DNA of 64,000 nucleotides from JBDIAG01 sp047974565 (GTDB taxonomy: Bacteria > Actinomycetota > Actinomycetes > Actinomycetales > CAWJMD01), in the NCBI GenBank assembly GCA_047974565.1, contig JBKECN010000028.1, forward strand, positions 1 through 64,000, read 5' to 3'. Of the stretch, positions 50,295 to 59,604 are shown piece after piece. The notes below the pieces were generated by a model. It was not told the origin of the DNA. It searched no databases and was given only the letters and a program-made list of their open reading frames with translations. Position 1 is the first letter of the stretch; every line of letters starts with the position of its first letter. Both the position numbers and the translations under genes were made by a program.

Positions 50295-50996
50295 TCAGCT
50301 CACCTCCAGCAGATATGGGTTGGTCCGGCGTTCATGAGCCATCGTGGTGGCCGGGCCATGGCCGGGCAGCAACAGGCTCGCGTCGTCCAGCCCGAGGACG
50401 ACCTCGCGCAGCGAGGTGAGCATCGCCTCGGGCGATCCACCCGGCAGATCGGTGCGTCCGATGCTGCCGGCAAAGACGACATCACCGGTGAGCACGGTGC
50501 TGGTCAGGTCGAGGTCGGCGCCGCGCACGTCGGGCACCTCGGGGAGCCGGAGCATGGCCGACCCCTCGGTGTGGCCGGGGGCGTGCAGCACCTCCACGCT
50601 CAGCCCGGCGATCTCCACGTGCTCGCGATCGGTGAGCACCTGCACGTCGGACGGCTCGGTCCAGGTCGCCGACGTGCCGAACTGCCGCTCGAGCATGGAG
50701 ATCAGTCCGGGCCCGAGGGAGGACAGCGGATCCTTGAGGCGGTACTCGTCGTCGCCGTGAATGAGTGCGGGAATCGCCGGACCCTGGCAGACCGGGGTGA
50801 CCGAGTACACGTGGTCGAGGTGGCCATGGGTCAGCAGCACCGCGGCTGGTCGCAGCCGATGCTCGGACAGGACCTCCTCGAGCCGGTCGAGCACACCGAT
50901 GCCCGGGTCGACGACCAGGCACTCCTGGCCAGGCTCGCGGGCGATGACGTAGCAGTTCGTCTCGAAGGCCTGGGCGGGAAATCCGGTGAGCAGCAC
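50295..50996 (-). CDS. MBL-fold hydrolase, glyoxalase II-like
   Basis: Encodes 233 aa. The metallo-beta-lactamase fold has VLLTHGHLDHVY (zinc ligands), HAPGHTEGSAM, LTGDVVFAGSIGRTDLPGG and LLPGHGPATTM, the pattern of glyoxalase II-like hydrolases. The synteny with hisS matches M. tuberculosis Rv2581c. The thioester substrate is not known; mycothiol or CoA thioesters are candidates, as actinobacteria lack glutathione. GTG 50996 lies 6 nt after TAGGCT (51003-51008), a leaderless arrangement. Confidence 0.88.
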   Translation of the reverse strand: MLLTGFPAQAFETNCYVIAREPGQECLVVDPGIGVLDRLEEVLSEHRLRPAAVLLTHGHLDHVYSVTPVCQGPAIPALIHGDDEYRLKDPLSSLGPGLISMLERQFGTSATWTEPSDVQVLTDREHVEIAGLSVEVLHAPGHTEGSAMLRLPEVPDVRGADLDLTSTVLTGDVVFAGSIGRTDLPGGSPEAMLTSLREVVLGLDDASLLLPGHGPATTMAHERRTNPYLLEVS

Positions 50997-51002
50997 CGCG
51001 CA

Positions 51003-51008
51003 AGCCTA
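51003..51008 (-). promoter_or_regulatory. -10 box of the leaderless MBL-hisS operon
   Basis: On the minus strand TAGGCT, then TGCGCG, then GTG 50996. Confidence 0.6.
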
Positions 51009-51097
51009 AGGGTTCCAGACACCCGCCGACCGTCGACTTTCCCGGGCCAGCCGGAGCGGGCTTGGCAGCAGCGGGCTTCGCCGGGCGGGCCTGGCGG

Positions 51098-51157
51098 CAG
51101 CGGGCCTGGCGGCAGCAGGTTCAGCCGCAGCGGGCCTGGCGACAGCAGGTTCAGCCG
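51098..51157. repeat. 30-bp tandem repeat, two copies
   Basis: A 30-bp unit starting CAGCGGGCCTGGCGGCAGCA occurs at 51098-51127 and again at 51128-51157 with one change. The second copy includes the stop codon of the thiolase-like gene. Confidence 0.88.
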
Positions 51158-52341
51158 GAGACCAGGCTCGCGTAGTTGACGACCCCGAAGCCGCCCATAC
51201 TGTGCACTAGGGCGTGACTGGCGTGGGGCACCTGCATGGCGCCGGCCTGGCCGGCCACCTGCAGGGCCACCATCACGTGCGCCGAGACCGCCGACGCGCC
51301 GAGCGGATGCCCGCGGGCCAGCAACCCCCCGGACGGGTTCACCGGAAGCCGCCCGTCCTTGGTCGTCCAACCGCCGTCCACCGCCCGACGTGCCTGCCCG
51401 TAGCCGACCAGGCCGAGCATCTCGTACCCGAGCAGTTCCAGGATGCTGAAGCTGTCGTGCAGTTCGATCAGGCTGAGCCGCTCGAGTTTGACCTTGGCCA
51501 TCGACAGGGCCTGCCAGGCGGCTTCCCGGCCGGCTTGCAGGGCGAGTACGTCCCGGTCTGGGGTGAGCATCCCCTCGCTCGTGCAGGCATAGCCGGTGAT
51601 CGTGGCAAGCGGATTGGCGGGGTCACGTCGCAGCACGATGGCAGCCGCACCATCGCTGACCGGAGAGCAATCGCTGCGCCGCAGCGGCGCGACCACGATC
51701 GGGTTACCCGGCGAGGTGGTGCCGCAGAACTCGGGGGTGGTGACCGCCCGGCGGTGCGCCCAGGGATTGACCGCGGCATTGCAGTGGTTCTTGGCCGAGA
51801 TCTTCGCCAAGGCCCCGGGGAGCCAGTCGTCCGCGTCGAACCGGGCGGCGTAGTCGCGGGTCAGGGACGCGGCCAGGCTCGCGAATCGCTGCACCGTCCG
51901 CTGGCGGGCCAGCCTCGGGTCGATCCCCGCGAGCGCCCGGTTCACCTCCACCTGCCCGGCGTGGGTCATCTTCTCGACACCGACCACCAGAACCGTCTCA
52001 GCCAGCCCGGACAGCACCGCGCGGATTCCCTGGTGGACCGCCGCCGCACCGGAGGCCCCTGCGTTCTCCACCCGTGACATTGGGATGCCGGCCAGTCCCG
52101 AGGTGGGACCTCCACTGCCGATCGCCAGTGTGGAGCCGAAGGCCAACCTGACCAGCCCGCCGTTGTAATGGCCGAGGATCACCTCGTCGACCTGCCCGGG
52201 CTCCAGACCCGCGTCGGCGAGGGCTTCGGCGGTGACCCGCTCGACCAGGGACTCCACCGTCTCACCCGGCAACTTGCCGAATGGAGTGTGCGCGATTCCC
52301 ACGATCCCCACCCGCGCTCGCGAACGCCTGCTCTGAGCCAC
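51151..52341 (-). CDS. Thiolase-superfamily protein lacking catalytic cysteines
   Basis: Encodes 396 aa with the overall sequence of SCP-x/acetyl-CoA acetyltransferase-type thiolases: VGIVGIAHTPFGK, EALADAGLEPGQVDEVILG, LIELHDSFSILEL and NPSGGLLARGHPLGASA with the conserved His. The nucleophile position, normally Cys in an NACASG-type loop, is Gly (RVENAGASGAAAV). The second Cys, normally in a CxGGG loop, is Ser (VHSMGGFGV). Classical thiolysis is therefore unlikely. Related Cys-less proteins include Ltp2-type aldolases that pair with a DUF35 partner; none is seen nearby. AAGGAGGAG precedes GTG 52341. Confidence 0.82.
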   Translation of the reverse strand: MAQSRRSRARVGIVGIAHTPFGKLPGETVESLVERVTAEALADAGLEPGQVDEVILGHYNGGLVRLAFGSTLAIGSGGPTSGLAGIPMSRVENAGASGAAAVHQGIRAVLSGLAETVLVVGVEKMTHAGQVEVNRALAGIDPRLARQRTVQRFASLAASLTRDYAARFDADDWLPGALAKISAKNHCNAAVNPWAHRRAVTTPEFCGTTSPGNPIVVAPLRRSDCSPVSDGAAAIVLRRDPANPLATITGYACTSEGMLTPDRDVLALQAGREAAWQALSMAKVKLERLSLIELHDSFSILELLGYEMLGLVGYGQARRAVDGGWTTKDGRLPVNPSGGLLARGHPLGASAVSAHVMVALQVAGQAGAMQVPHASHALVHSMGGFGVVNYASLVSG

Positions 52342-52654
52342 CTGCTCCTCCTTCGCTGGGACGGCTCCAGCCCGTCCGCGGACCCCTGCGCTGCACGGGC
52401 GCACAGGCGGCGCTCCTGCTGGCACCACGGTACTCGCGAGGCACTGACCGACGAGGATGAGGCAGACCTCACCCCGAGGTTCGGGTTCGCCGCCGCCGAC
52501 CACGGGCGAAGCCGAAAGATGGCACTTCGAATCAGACAACTCGCCGAATCCGTGAACCCGCGCGCGCCGGGTGGGATGCTCGCCCTAGACTGCACGCGTT
52601 TCCCGTCACCGGGCGCCCCGCCACGGCGTTGCGGTCTTCACCTGGAGGGTTCCA
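52342..52654. other. Divergent promoter region, no gene
   Basis: No gene between the thiolase-like gene and ppiB. TAGACT at 52586-52591 is a likely -10 for ppiB, giving a leader of about 55 nt with GGAGGG at 52642-52647. Confidence 0.5.
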
Positions 52655-53467
52655 GTGTCTCCGAGCAAGCGTGAGCGCGAGTACGCCCGTCGGCGCTACA
52701 ACGACTGGCAGGCGCGCCGGGACGCGCGAGCGGCCAGAAGTCGTCGTATGCGGATGATCGCGGCCATCGTCGCGGCCGCGCTGGCTGTGGCCACCGTGGT
52801 GGCCCTCGTGGTCATCGCGGCGCTGCCCGAACAGGACGCCGAGACGACCGCAGCGGACCAGTCGCCCACCACGGCGACCGAGTCGGATGCCGCCTCCAAT
52901 CCCTGCCCGCCGGTCCCTGACACCGAGCCCAACACACCGTCGGATCTGGCACTGCCCGACCCGGCCACGGCGCAGGGCAAGGAGTGGACGGCAACCATCG
53001 CGACCACCTGCGGCGAGTTGACCTTCTCCCTCGACGGTGCCGCAGCCCCGCAGGCGGTGGCGAACTTCACCTACCTGGCCGAGGCAGGCTTTTTCGACAA
53101 CACCCCCTGCCACCGGCTAACCACGTCCGGAATCTACGTGCTGCAGTGCGGTGACCCCGAGGGCACCGGGATGGGTGGGCCGGGATACACGTGGGGTCCG
53201 GTGGAGAACGCGCCCGCGGACGGCATCTATCCGGCCGGGACGGTGGCCATGGCCCGCCGTGCCGATGACGCCAACAGCCAGGGATCGCAGTTCTTCATCG
53301 TGTACAAGGACTCCCCCATCCCTTCGGACTCCGCGGGTGGCTACACCGTCTTCGGAAGCGTCACCTCCGGCATGGACGTGGTTCAACTGGTGAGTGAGGG
53401 CGGAACCGGGTCCAATGGCATCGAGCCGGCCCGGCCGATCTCGATCGAGTCCGTGGAGGTTTCATGA
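52655..53467 (+). CDS. ppiB: Membrane-anchored cyclophilin-type peptidyl-prolyl isomerase
   Basis: Encodes 270 aa. A basic N-terminus (SKREREYARRRY) and one transmembrane helix (about 33-57) anchor an extracytoplasmic cyclophilin domain (about 105-270): AVANFTYLAEAGFFDNTPCHR, LQCGDPEGTGMGGPGY, GTVAMARRADDANSQGSQFF and TVFGSVTSGMDVV. The active-site Arg (CHR) and Gln (LQCGDP) are in place. It probably assists folding of exported proteins, near the Sec genes. GGAGGG precedes GTG 52655. The stop overlaps the next ATG (ATGA). Confidence 0.9.
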   Translation: MSPSKREREYARRRYNDWQARRDARAARSRRMRMIAAIVAAALAVATVVALVVIAALPEQDAETTAADQSPTTATESDAASNPCPPVPDTEPNTPSDLALPDPATAQGKEWTATIATTCGELTFSLDGAAAPQAVANFTYLAEAGFFDNTPCHRLTTSGIYVLQCGDPEGTGMGGPGYTWGPVENAPADGIYPAGTVAMARRADDANSQGSQFFIVYKDSPIPSDSAGGYTVFGSVTSGMDVVQLVSEGGTGSNGIEPARPISIESVEVS

Positions 53468-55425
53468 GTCAGAGCCATCCCCCCGACGACGTGACCCGCC
53501 ACGACCCCGAGCCCGACCAGGACAGCCGCGAGAGAGCGATCATCGTGAGTGAGAACACCCCCGACGTGGAGATCCCCGCCTCCACGCACACCGAGCAGTC
53601 AGCGCCCGAGCTGTCAGCGCCCGAGCCGCTTGCCACCGAACCGACCCAGCCCGAGAACCTCGGGTTGGAGAGCTCCGGGTTGGACGACTCCGGGCAGGAG
53701 AGCTCCGGGCACGAGGACTCTGGGCATCCCGCCACGGCGGTGACCGATGAGGGCGACGCACCACAGGCCACCGGGTCGGACACCACCACAGCAGAGGCCA
53801 CCGGGTCGGACACCGCACCAGAGGCCACCACCTCCGACACCACCACAGCAGAGGCCGGGTCCGACACCACCGCACCAGAGACCACCACCTCCGACACCAC
53901 CGCACCAGAAGCCACCGCGTCGGACAGCGCCACCTCAGCTGGTGTGCCTGGCGCGTCCACACCCAAGCCCGGTGCTTCGTCCGCCGAAACGGCAGGTCAA
54001 GGCCCGCGGCCCAGCACGCCGCCAGGCCAGCGGGCCAAGGGCCGTCCCTCGCCGCGGCCATCAGGGCGGCGCCCCGGGCCCCGCCCCGGTCCGCGTCCAG
54101 GCCCACATCACCCGGCGCCACATCACCCGGGGCCGCAGCACGACGCGCCGCCGGTCCTCGCGGTGAGCGATCCCACGCCGTGGGGACGAGTGAGCGAGGA
54201 CGGCAGCGTCTACGTCACCGATCCGGCAGCCGAGGGAGGCGAGCGTTTCGTCGGGTCGTATCCGAACGCGCCGGCCACCGAAGCTCTGGCCTACTACGGG
54301 CGCAAGTACGACGAGCTCGTGGCCAGCGTCGACCTTGCCGAGCAGCGGATGAGCCAGGACTCGGCCAACGCCGACGAGATCACCACCGCGTTGAAGAGCC
54401 TGCGGGAGGGCTTGTCCCAGCAGGCGGTGGTCGGTGACCTGGTCGGGCTGGCCGCCCGGATCGAATCCCTCGAAGGCGGCCTGGCCGAGCACCGCGCGGC
54501 CCAGGAGCGCGAACGGGCCGAGCGCAAGGCGCAGGCTCAGGCCGATCGCACCAAGTTGGTGGAGGAAGCCGAGACGATCGCCGGCACCGATGCCCGCCGG
54601 ATGCAGTGGAAGGCCTCAACCGATCGGATGCAGACGCTGTTCGAGCAGTGGAAGTCGGCCCAACGGGAGGGCCCGCGGATCGACAAAAGCGGGGAGGACG
54701 CCCTGTGGAAGCGATTCAGCCACGCCCGCACCACCTTCGACCGCGCTCGACGACACCACTTCTCCCAGTTGCATCAGGAGCACTCCCAGGCCAAGGCCGC
54801 CAAGGAGAAGCTCATCGCCGAGGCCGAGGGGCTGTCCTCCTCGCGTGACTGGGGAGCCACCAGCGCGGCCTATCGCGACCTGATGGACCGGTGGAAGCGG
54901 GCCGGTCGAGCCGGCCGCCGCGAGGACGATGACCTGTGGGCTCGCTTTCGGGCCGCCCAGGACGTGTTCTTCAACGCCCGCAACGAGGACAACGCCAAGA
55001 CCGATGCCGACATGCGCGCCAACCTGGAGGTGAAGGAGAAGCTTCTGCAGGAGGCCGAGAAGTTGGTGCCGGTCAAGGACGCCAAGTCAGCCAAGGCTGC
55101 CCTGCGCTCGATCCAGGAACGCTGGGATGCGGCCGGGAAGGTGCCACGCTCGGCCATGCACACCGTGGAACGACGGCTCAAGGCCGTCGAGCAGGCGGTG
55201 CGTGATCGTGAGGACGAACGGTGGCGCCGTGCCAATCCGGAGACCAAGGCACGTACCGAGGGTGCGCTCGGTCAACTGGAAGAGTCGATCGCCGGGCTGG
55301 AGGCCGAACTCACCAGCGCACGAGACAGCGGCGACCGGCGCAAGATCAGGGAGGCCGAGGAAGCCCTCAAGGCCAGACGTGCCTGGCTGGATCAGATCCG
55401 CAAGACCGCACGCGACCTGGGCTGA
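53464..55425 (+). CDS. DUF349 domain protein
   Basis: Encodes 653 aa. Residues 1-205 are low complexity: acidic Ser/Thr/Glu repeats (ATGSDT, TTSDTTAPE), then a Pro/Arg/Gly-rich basic stretch. From about 235 on the protein is helical, with repeated DUF349 units of the form RMQWKASTDRMQTLFEQWK and later AYRDLMDRWKRAGRAGR, RSIQERWDAAGKVPR. The C-terminal 60 residues are coiled coil. DUF349 proteins are common near relA and ppiB in actinobacteria; the function is unknown. The ATG overlaps the ppiB stop, so translation is coupled. Confidence 0.88.
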   Translation: MSQSHPPDDVTRHDPEPDQDSRERAIIVSENTPDVEIPASTHTEQSAPELSAPEPLATEPTQPENLGLESSGLDDSGQESSGHEDSGHPATAVTDEGDAPQATGSDTTTAEATGSDTAPEATTSDTTTAEAGSDTTAPETTTSDTTAPEATASDSATSAGVPGASTPKPGASSAETAGQGPRPSTPPGQRAKGRPSPRPSGRRPGPRPGPRPGPHHPAPHHPGPQHDAPPVLAVSDPTPWGRVSEDGSVYVTDPAAEGGERFVGSYPNAPATEALAYYGRKYDELVASVDLAEQRMSQDSANADEITTALKSLREGLSQQAVVGDLVGLAARIESLEGGLAEHRAAQERERAERKAQAQADRTKLVEEAETIAGTDARRMQWKASTDRMQTLFEQWKSAQREGPRIDKSGEDALWKRFSHARTTFDRARRHHFSQLHQEHSQAKAAKEKLIAEAEGLSSSRDWGATSAAYRDLMDRWKRAGRAGRREDDDLWARFRAAQDVFFNARNEDNAKTDADMRANLEVKEKLLQEAEKLVPVKDAKSAKAALRSIQERWDAAGKVPRSAMHTVERRLKAVEQAVRDREDERWRRANPETKARTEGALGQLEESIAGLEAELTSARDSGDRRKIREAEEALKARRAWLDQIRKTARDLG

Positions 55426-55865
55426 GGCTGACCGCACCTGCCACCCGACCTTGGAGGTCCCGGTGACTCGGGACCGGATGCTGCGGCCCCCGCGCCCCGG
55501 ATCAGTTCCCGCAGACGCTGTCCGGGCCAGGTGCCCTCGTCCCCGCGGTGCCCGGCTCTCCCCGAGCCGACCTCTGCGGATGGCGGACCGTGACCAGGTC
55601 GCAGCCCCGAGCCGCGCGCTGCCGGCCTGGGAGCTGCCGGCCTGAACCGCACCGCTGCGCCAGGAATCGGATCACCGGTGGCCGGTGTGTGTCGGCGAGA
55701 CCTGTCCGGATCGCTCGGCGCATCTCGTCAACTCAGCCAGATCGGCGCGGGACTCGATACCGGGTGACTTCGTCATCCACAGCCCCGCCCGCGTGTGGCC
55801 GGTGATCCACACCCCGGCCCGCGGGTGGCGTCGAACTCCCTGGCTCAGGTGTCATAGCGGGCGTG
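55426..55865. other. 440-bp intergenic stretch, nothing recognised
   Basis: No gene, RNA or terminator was recognised. There are short direct repeats of ATCCACA followed by CCCCG near 55780-55815. Confidence 0.5.
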
Positions 55866-56576
55866 ATGACGGTGAGAACGGCCGAGGCCGTAAGGCCGAA
55901 CGGTCCCGACAGCGACGGGGCCGACAAGGACGTGTTGGCGGTCGGGCCCGGCACGAGTCGGGCCTGGCTGGAATCGATGCGCCGCGAGGGTCTGCTGGTA
56001 GCGGTGGGCGACTGCTATCTCGTCGGGGACGTCGCCGATAGGCCCGCAGCCCGGCGGCGGGCGTTGGCGGCGGCGGTCCCGGACGGCGTCGTGATCGGCC
56101 TGTCCACCGCCGTGTGGGCGCTGGGTGGGCCGCCGACGGATCCATCGCCCAGGCCGCGAAGCGCCAGTGCGCTGGTGGCGGCCGGTTCGAGGGCGATCCC
56201 GGTACACATCTTCAGTCCAGGTGCGCGGGTGTGCCCCCAACTACGGGTGCACGTGGCGCGGGTCCCTGCCCAGGACACGGTTCAGGTGGACGGGCTCACT
56301 CTCACCACGGCCACCCGGACCCTGGTCGATCTGGCCTTGACCGGTGAAGCCCACGACGACGAGGCACTGCGCTGGCTGCTCACCCGGGCCGGGGTGAGCC
56401 CGGTCGAGGCCATGTCGGCGCTCGCCGAACGAGGCCGGGTACGCCGACGTGATCACGCCCTGCAGGTGCTGCGGCTGGTGTACGCCGGCGTAACCAACCC
56501 GATTGCCACGGCGTCGCTGTCCGGGCAGAGCGCCGCCACCCAGCAAGTCCCTGCGGACAGCCCGCCACCGGACTGA
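55866..56576 (+). CDS. AbiEi-like (type IV antitoxin-related) protein
   Basis: Encodes 236 aa. The N-terminus (about 1-60) resembles a winged-helix region with LESMRREGLLVAVGDCYLV. The following region, ALAAAVPDGVVIGLSTAVWALG, then IPVHIFSP, then VQVDGLTLTTATRTLVDLAL, matches the AbiEi family as found in many stand-alone actinobacterial genes. In true AbiE systems AbiEi is the antitoxin of a nucleotidyltransferase toxin; no AbiEii-like gene is adjacent, so this is an orphan and its role is open. ATG 55866 is adjacent to an in-frame GTG at 55863. It is convergent with relA. Confidence 0.7.
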   Translation: MTVRTAEAVRPNGPDSDGADKDVLAVGPGTSRAWLESMRREGLLVAVGDCYLVGDVADRPAARRRALAAAVPDGVVIGLSTAVWALGGPPTDPSPRPRSASALVAAGSRAIPVHIFSPGARVCPQLRVHVARVPAQDTVQVDGLTLTTATRTLVDLALTGEAHDDEALRWLLTRAGVSPVEAMSALAERGRVRRRDHALQVLRLVYAGVTNPIATASLSGQSAATQQVPADSPPPD

Positions 56577-56654
56577 ACGGGAATCTCCTGCCCCGGGGTT
56601 GTGGCCCGGGGCTGAACCCTGCCAGAGCCCATCGCCAGGCTGTCGCCAGGCCGG

Positions 56655-59099
56655 TCAGCGCTCCCGGCTCCCCTCGTTCTGCCGGTACACGTCGTAGACA
56701 CCAGGCACGTTGCGGACGGCTTCGAGCACCTCGTCCAGGTGGGCGGGTTCGCCCATCTCGAAGACGAAGCGGGAGATCGCCACCCGTTCCCGGCTCGTGG
56801 ACACGGACGCGGACAGGATGTTGACGTGGTTGTCGGACAGGGTGCGGGTGATGTCCGAGAGCAGGCCGTTGCGATCGACCGCCTCGACCTGGATGTGTAC
56901 CAGGAAGACGCTGTTGCCCGACACGGCCCACTCCACGTCGACGAGCCGCTCGACCTGCTTGCGCAGGGAAGCCACATTGGTGCAGTCGACCCTATGCACC
57001 GACACCCCGCTGCCGCGGGTGATGAAGCCGATGATCTCGTCGCGCGGCACCGGCGTGCAGCATTTGGCGAGCTTGACCCAGACATCGTCCACGCCTCGCA
57101 CCACGACCCCGGAGTCGCCGTGGCTGCGTCGGCGGCCGGTGCCAATCGCCACCGTCGCCTCGGCGATGTCCTCCTCGGCGGCATCCTCGCCCCCCAGCAG
57201 CGCCACGAGTTTGGACACCACGCTGTTCGCCGAGACGTGGTTCTCCCCGATCGCCGCATACAGCGCCGAGACGTCCTGATAGCGAAGCTCGTTGGCCAGC
57301 GTCACCAGTGAGGCGTGAGACATCAGGCGTTGCAGCGGCAGCTGCTGCTTGCGCATCGCTTTGACCAATGCGGCCTTGCCGTGGTCGATCGCGTCCTCGC
57401 GGCGTTCCTTGGTGAACCACTGCTTGATCTTGTTGCGGGCGCGAGGGCTGGCCACAAAGGTGAGCCAGTCCCGACTCGGGCCGGCGTCGGCCACCTTGGA
57501 GGTGAAGATCTCGACGGTGTCGCCGGTCTCGAGTTGGGACTCCAACGCCACCAGCCGGCCGTTGACCCGGGCCCCCATCGTGCGGTGGCCGACTTCGGTG
57601 TGGACGGCGTAGGCGAAGTCAACCGGCGTGGAGCCGGACGGCAGCGAGATGATGTCGCCCTTGGGGGTGAAGACATAGACCAGGGTGCTGCCCACGTCGT
57701 AGCGCAGGCTGTCGAGGAACTCGGCCGGGTCCTTGGTGTCGTTCTGCCAGTCGACCAGATTGCGCAGCCAGGGCATGTCCTGCTTGTCGCCCGGCTCCAC
57801 TGAGCGCTGCTTGTACTTCCAGTGTGCGGCGATGCCGAGTTCGGCACGTTGGTGCATCAGGTGGGTGCGGATCTGGATCTCGACGGGCTTGCCCTGCGGA
57901 CCGATCACCGTCGTGTGCAACGACTGGTACATGTTGAACTTGGGCATCGCGATGTAGTCCTTGAACCGGCCGGGCACCGGATTCCATCGCGCGTGCACGG
58001 TGCCGAGCACGCCGTAGCACTCGCCCACGGTGTCCACCAGGACCCGTACCCCGACGAGGTCGTAGATGTCCGAGAAGTCTCGTCCGCGCACCACCATCTT
58101 CTGGTAGATGGAGTAGTAGTGCTTTGGTCGTCCGCTCACGGTGGCCTTGATCCGCGCCTGGCGCAGGTCGTCCTTGACGATCTCGCTCACCTCGTGCAGG
58201 TAACTCTCCCGGGCCGGGGCGTGATCTGCCACCATCTGCACGATCTCTTCGTACAGACCGGGTTTGAGAGTCGCGAAGGAGAGGTCCTCCAACTCCCACT
58301 TGATCGCGTTCATGCCCAGCCGGTGAGCTAGGGGTGCGTAGATCTCCAGGGTCTCGGTGGCCTTCTTCTGCGCCGAGGCCACCGACACGTAACCCCAGGT
58401 GCGGGCGTTGTGCAGACGGTCGGCGAGTTTGATCACCAGGACCCGGATGTCACGGGACATCGCCACGACCATCTTGCGCACGCTCTCGGCCTGGGCGGCC
58501 TCGCCGTATTCGACCTTGTCGAGTTTGGTCACCCCGTCCACCAGCAGGGCGATCTCGTCACCGTAATCGCGGCGTACGTCGTCCAGTGAATAGTCGGTGT
58601 CCTCCACCACGTCGTGCAGCAGCGCCGCGGCGAGCGTGGGCGGAGTCAGCCCGATCTCGGCCAGAATCGTGGCCACCGCCACCGGGTGCGTGATGTACGG
58701 ATCGCCGCTCTTGCGGCGCTGACCCCGGTGGGCCACCTCGGCGGTGGCATACGCCCGCTCGATCAAAGTGGTGTCGGCCTTGGGATGGCTGGCCAGCAGA
58801 GTGCGCAGCAGCGGCTCGAGGACTTGGGGGGTGGACGGCTGGGTCCGGCCGCCCAACCGCGCCAACCGGGCCCGGATCCCGATCGGGCCGGTGTCGTTGG
58901 GGCCCAGCGGGGGCGCGCCGAGGGCTCCGATGCCTGCCGAGCCCCCCGGGACCGATCTGGCCGGGACGCCCACGCCGAGGACGCGCTCGGGTGCCAGGGA
59001 GTTGGTCGGGGTGCGGGTGGCCGGTGCGCTGGCGTCGGCCGCAGAGGTGGGCGCCCCCTCGCGGGGCTCGGAGCGTGCGTCAGGTGCAGGGCTACTCAT
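56655..59099 (-). CDS. relA: Bifunctional (p)ppGpp synthetase/hydrolase
   Basis: Encodes 814 aa (Rel/RSH). It makes and degrades (p)ppGpp in response to amino acid starvation via the ribosome. Order: disordered Ala/Pro N-terminus (1-75), HD hydrolase (HPVAVATILAEIG, ALLHDVVEDTD), synthetase (GRPKHYYSIYQKMV, GRFKDYIAMPKFNMYQSLHT with the RxKD motif of bifunctional Rel, EIQIRT), TGS (VYVFTPKGDIISLP), a zinc-finger region with KLAKCCTPVP, and ACT (about 735-814). Both catalytic sites look intact. The usual apt gene between secF and relA is missing; a 31-bp tandem array occupies the space. Confidence 0.96.
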   Translation of the reverse strand: MSSPAPDARSEPREGAPTSAADASAPATRTPTNSLAPERVLGVGVPARSVPGGSAGIGALGAPPLGPNDTGPIGIRARLARLGGRTQPSTPQVLEPLLRTLLASHPKADTTLIERAYATAEVAHRGQRRKSGDPYITHPVAVATILAEIGLTPPTLAAALLHDVVEDTDYSLDDVRRDYGDEIALLVDGVTKLDKVEYGEAAQAESVRKMVVAMSRDIRVLVIKLADRLHNARTWGYVSVASAQKKATETLEIYAPLAHRLGMNAIKWELEDLSFATLKPGLYEEIVQMVADHAPARESYLHEVSEIVKDDLRQARIKATVSGRPKHYYSIYQKMVVRGRDFSDIYDLVGVRVLVDTVGECYGVLGTVHARWNPVPGRFKDYIAMPKFNMYQSLHTTVIGPQGKPVEIQIRTHLMHQRAELGIAAHWKYKQRSVEPGDKQDMPWLRNLVDWQNDTKDPAEFLDSLRYDVGSTLVYVFTPKGDIISLPSGSTPVDFAYAVHTEVGHRTMGARVNGRLVALESQLETGDTVEIFTSKVADAGPSRDWLTFVASPRARNKIKQWFTKERREDAIDHGKAALVKAMRKQQLPLQRLMSHASLVTLANELRYQDVSALYAAIGENHVSANSVVSKLVALLGGEDAAEEDIAEATVAIGTGRRRSHGDSGVVVRGVDDVWVKLAKCCTPVPRDEIIGFITRGSGVSVHRVDCTNVASLRKQVERLVDVEWAVSGNSVFLVHIQVEAVDRNGLLSDITRTLSDNHVNILSASVSTSRERVAISRFVFEMGEPAHLDEVLEAVRNVPGVYDVYRQNEGSRER

Positions 59100-59587
59100 G
59101 AGGTCACCCCTTTCCGGCTGCGGAGTTCAGCGGGTGCTGGAAACCAGGGATTTCTCAGTGTAGGCGTTGGTGACACGAACCCGTGACGCGCTTGAAAGAC
59201 AGCGGTAAAGCACGCCGTCTGCTGGGTTGGTCACGACCCGGGCAGCTCGGGTCGTGGCCGAGCGCCATAAACGGCCGACCTCCGAGCGGCCGACGTACAA
59301 GCGGCGGGCCCCAGGTCGGCTCGCGCGTACCGCGGGTAGCAGGCGGCGTCGGCTCATGGACCCGTCCGGACCAGACGCATCGGCTCACAGACCCGTCCGG
59401 ATCAGCGGCATCGGCTCACCGGGCCGTCCGGATCAGCGACCTCGGCTCGCGGACCCGTCCGGACCAGACGCATCGGCTCACGGACCCGTCCGGACCAGAC
59501 GCATCGGCTCACGGACCCGTCCGGACCAGACGCATCGGCTCGCGCAACCGTCCGGACCAGACGCATCGGCTCACGGACCCGTCCGGA
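59100..59587. other. 488-bp secF-relA spacer with tandem array
   Basis: Holds the relA promoter region (59100-59340, no clear boxes) and the 31-bp array described separately. No apt or other gene is supported; frames open across the array are repeat artefacts. Confidence 0.7.
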
Positions 59588-59604
59588 TCAGCGGCGGCGG
59601 CTCC
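59350..59604. repeat. 31-bp tandem array, eight to nine copies
   Basis: CGGCTCA-type anchors occur at 59350, 59381, 59412, 59443, 59474, 59505, 59536, 59567 and 59598, exactly 31 bp apart. The central part of the unit is ACCCGTCCGGACCAGACGCA. The last copy crosses the secF stop, so the SecF C-terminal residues are part of the repeat. Confidence 0.95.
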
